In this document: positions 63,391 to 64,000 of the stretch, piece by piece | Layout: each line of letters starts with the position of its first letter | Numbering within the stretch: the stretch's first letter is position 1 | From: Geoanaerobacter sp964528055 | Lineage (GTDB): Bacteria > Desulfobacterota > Desulfuromonadia > Geobacterales > DSM-12255 | Reading direction: 5' to 3' | Length of the DNA stretch: 64,000 bases | NCBI GenBank assembly: GCA_964528055.1 | Contig: CAZGQM010000012.1 | Span: 49,358-113,357, forward strand | The notes under the pieces: model-generated | What the model saw: the letters and a program-made list of their open reading frames with translations, nothing else | Told to the model about the DNA's origin: nothing | Database searches by the model: none | Translations under genes and position numbers: made by a program

Positions 63391-63746
63391 TCCAATCCCC
63401 CTTCCTTCCAGATATATACAAAAGTCAGCGAGAGCAGCCCGAAGAAAAAGAGAAACGATACGAATGAAATTGTTGCTATTTCTCTGTTACCGAATGACAT
63501 GGCCCAGATGAACAAGAGCACTGCCTCCAGGTCGAACAGCAGGAAAAATATGGCCACCGGATAATACTTGATGGACAGGGGGCGCGTATTTCGCAGTTGC
63601 AACGGCTGGGACCCGCATTCAAAGGGTTCCAGCTTGACGGCGGAGGCAACTATTCGGGGCCCCAGAAGCGCATTCAGAAGGACAATCAAACCGATCAGTC
63701 CTAGCGATGCCAGAATAAATATGAAAAACAGCAGGTACGGGTTCAT
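63381..63746 (-). CDS. nuoA: NADH-quinone oxidoreductase subunit A
   Basis: 121 residues, three membrane helices with the conserved loop FECGSQPLQ and YPVAIFFLLFDLEAVLLFIWA. First gene of the operon. The gap to sucD upstream is 121 bp and holds a 9-bp hairpin without a T run. Confidence 0.95.
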   Translation of the reverse strand: MNPYLLFFIFILASLGLIGLIVLLNALLGPRIVASAVKLEPFECGSQPLQLRNTRPLSIKYYPVAIFFLLFDLEAVLLFIWAMSFGNREIATISFVSFLFFFGLLSLTFVYIWKEGGLEWQ

Positions 63747-63790
63747 GCCGATTCTCCGAAATACGACAAAACAACATTTATGAAGGCGGG

Positions 63791-63813
63791 GTGGGCATGG
63801 GTATCATGCCCAC
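63791..63813. other. Perfect hairpin in the sucD-nuoA gap
   Basis: GTGGGCATG, loop GGTAT, CATGCCCAC. Without a T run on either strand it is not a standard terminator. It might stabilise a processed transcript end. Confidence 0.4.
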
Positions 63814-63867
63814 CACTCCATACTTAACCGGACTCCCCTTGCATATTTTGGGGGTCATGTATCAACT

Positions 63868-64000
63868 TCACGGTTTGTAGATCTTCAAGAGCGCCTGAGC
63901 CATTTCGGCCGGGCTGTCCGCCACGCTGATTCCGCACTCCCTGAGAATCGCCACCTTTTCCGTTGCCGTCCCCTTGCCGCCGGAGATGATTGCGCCGGCA
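63868..64000 (-). CDS. sucD: Succinyl-CoA synthetase subunit alpha, 3' end only
   Basis: The last 43 codons enter from the right edge. AGAIISGGKGTATEKV, followed by an ending like ILRECGISVADSPAEMAQALLKIYKP, matches the C-terminus of the alpha subunit, which makes ATP or GTP from succinyl-CoA in the TCA cycle. It ends 121 bp before nuoA in the same direction. Confidence 0.88.
   Translation of the reverse strand, partial: AGAIISGGKGTATEKVAILRECGISVADSPAEMAQALLKIYKP

Noticed and set aside
63791..63813. Hairpin after sucD as a rho-independent terminator
   Set aside because: No T run follows on the minus strand; listed only as a hairpin.
1..64000. CRISPR arrays, rRNA genes, prophage or complete insertion sequences
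   Set aside because: I looked for regularly spaced repeats, rRNA signatures and transposase or integrase genes and saw none; only small repeats and relic-like elements were found.

Overview
The window reads as one contiguous chromosomal stretch of a Geobacter-like anaerobe (Geobacterales/Desulfuromonadia). This assignment is an inference. It rests on a periplasmic triheme c7 cytochrome of PpcA type, two bacteriohemerythrins, a tungsten-type aldehyde:ferredoxin oxidoreductase with its own sulfur-carrier protein, flavodiiron and Bcp-type oxygen-defence enzymes, a 14-gene nuo operon beside a succinyl-CoA synthetase gene, and abundant signalling proteins (GAF kinase, GGDEF, PilZ, chemoreceptor). 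No rRNA, CRISPR array, prophage or intact insertion sequence was seen.

Layout. 1-2.6 kb: a soluble GAF-type histidine kinase, then tRNA-Ala(CGC) with a terminator. 2.8-6.6 kb: MoaD-like carrier, tungsten aldehyde oxidoreductase and an NAD(P)-dependent aldehyde dehydrogenase, a likely aldehyde-oxidation cluster. 6.7-12 kb: chemoreceptor, PPC-domain protein, cysM, a secreted Lys/Ala-rich protein, a PilZ protein and an Fnr-type regulator with a candidate FNR box. 12.2-19.4 kb: gatA-gatB-mtnA-glnE on the plus strand. 19.4-23.7 kb: a large AsmA/YdbH-like envelope protein with a YnbE/YdbL-like lipoprotein. 23.9-29.7 kb: a MagIII-like glycosylase, a diguanylate cyclase, rpe, rsmB, tatA, a hemerythrin and a sterol-desaturase-family protein. 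29.9-39.7 kb: transglutaminase-like protein, flavodiiron protein, bcp, a VapC-type toxin with a Phd-type antitoxin, priA, a pentapeptide-repeat protein, a second hemerythrin, an ankyrin protein and the c7 cytochrome. 39.7-50.6 kb: a DinG-like helicase with an N-terminal JAMM/RadC-like domain, comF, a LUD protein and a YchJ-like protein flanked by an inverted pair of ~124-bp repeats, uvrB, a gene-poor patch, a small redox operon and an RNase H-like protein. 50.6-63.8 kb: nuoA to nuoN on the minus strand, and the 3' end of sucD at the right edge.

How the genes work together. The nuo operon encodes a complete complex I including the NADH-input subunits E, F and G. Most junctions overlap or are separated by only a few bases, so it looks like one transcript. 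NuoG is unusually short. The aldehyde cluster would feed electrons to ferredoxin and NAD(P)H. Flavodiiron protein, peroxiredoxin, the hemerythrins and the Fnr regulator fit an anaerobe that meets oxygen from time to time. gatAB serves indirect aminoacylation and glnE controls glutamine synthetase.

The least ordinary stretch is the ~600 bp between uvrB and a cupin gene. It holds a 52-codon remnant resembling the end of an FRG-domain protein. Its stop codon lies inside a 55-bp imperfect palindrome that starts with TAACAA after two bases and ends with GCGTTATC, as in integron attC sites. A second small ORF starts 20 bp further on and is cut off by another inverted repeat. I read this as a possible orphan gene-cassette relic. 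Other leads are the inverted repeats around the LUD gene, the JAMM-helicase fusion, the possible YnbE-YdbL fusion, and operator-like sites upstream of the flavodiiron gene, the fnr-type gene and the toxin-antitoxin pair.
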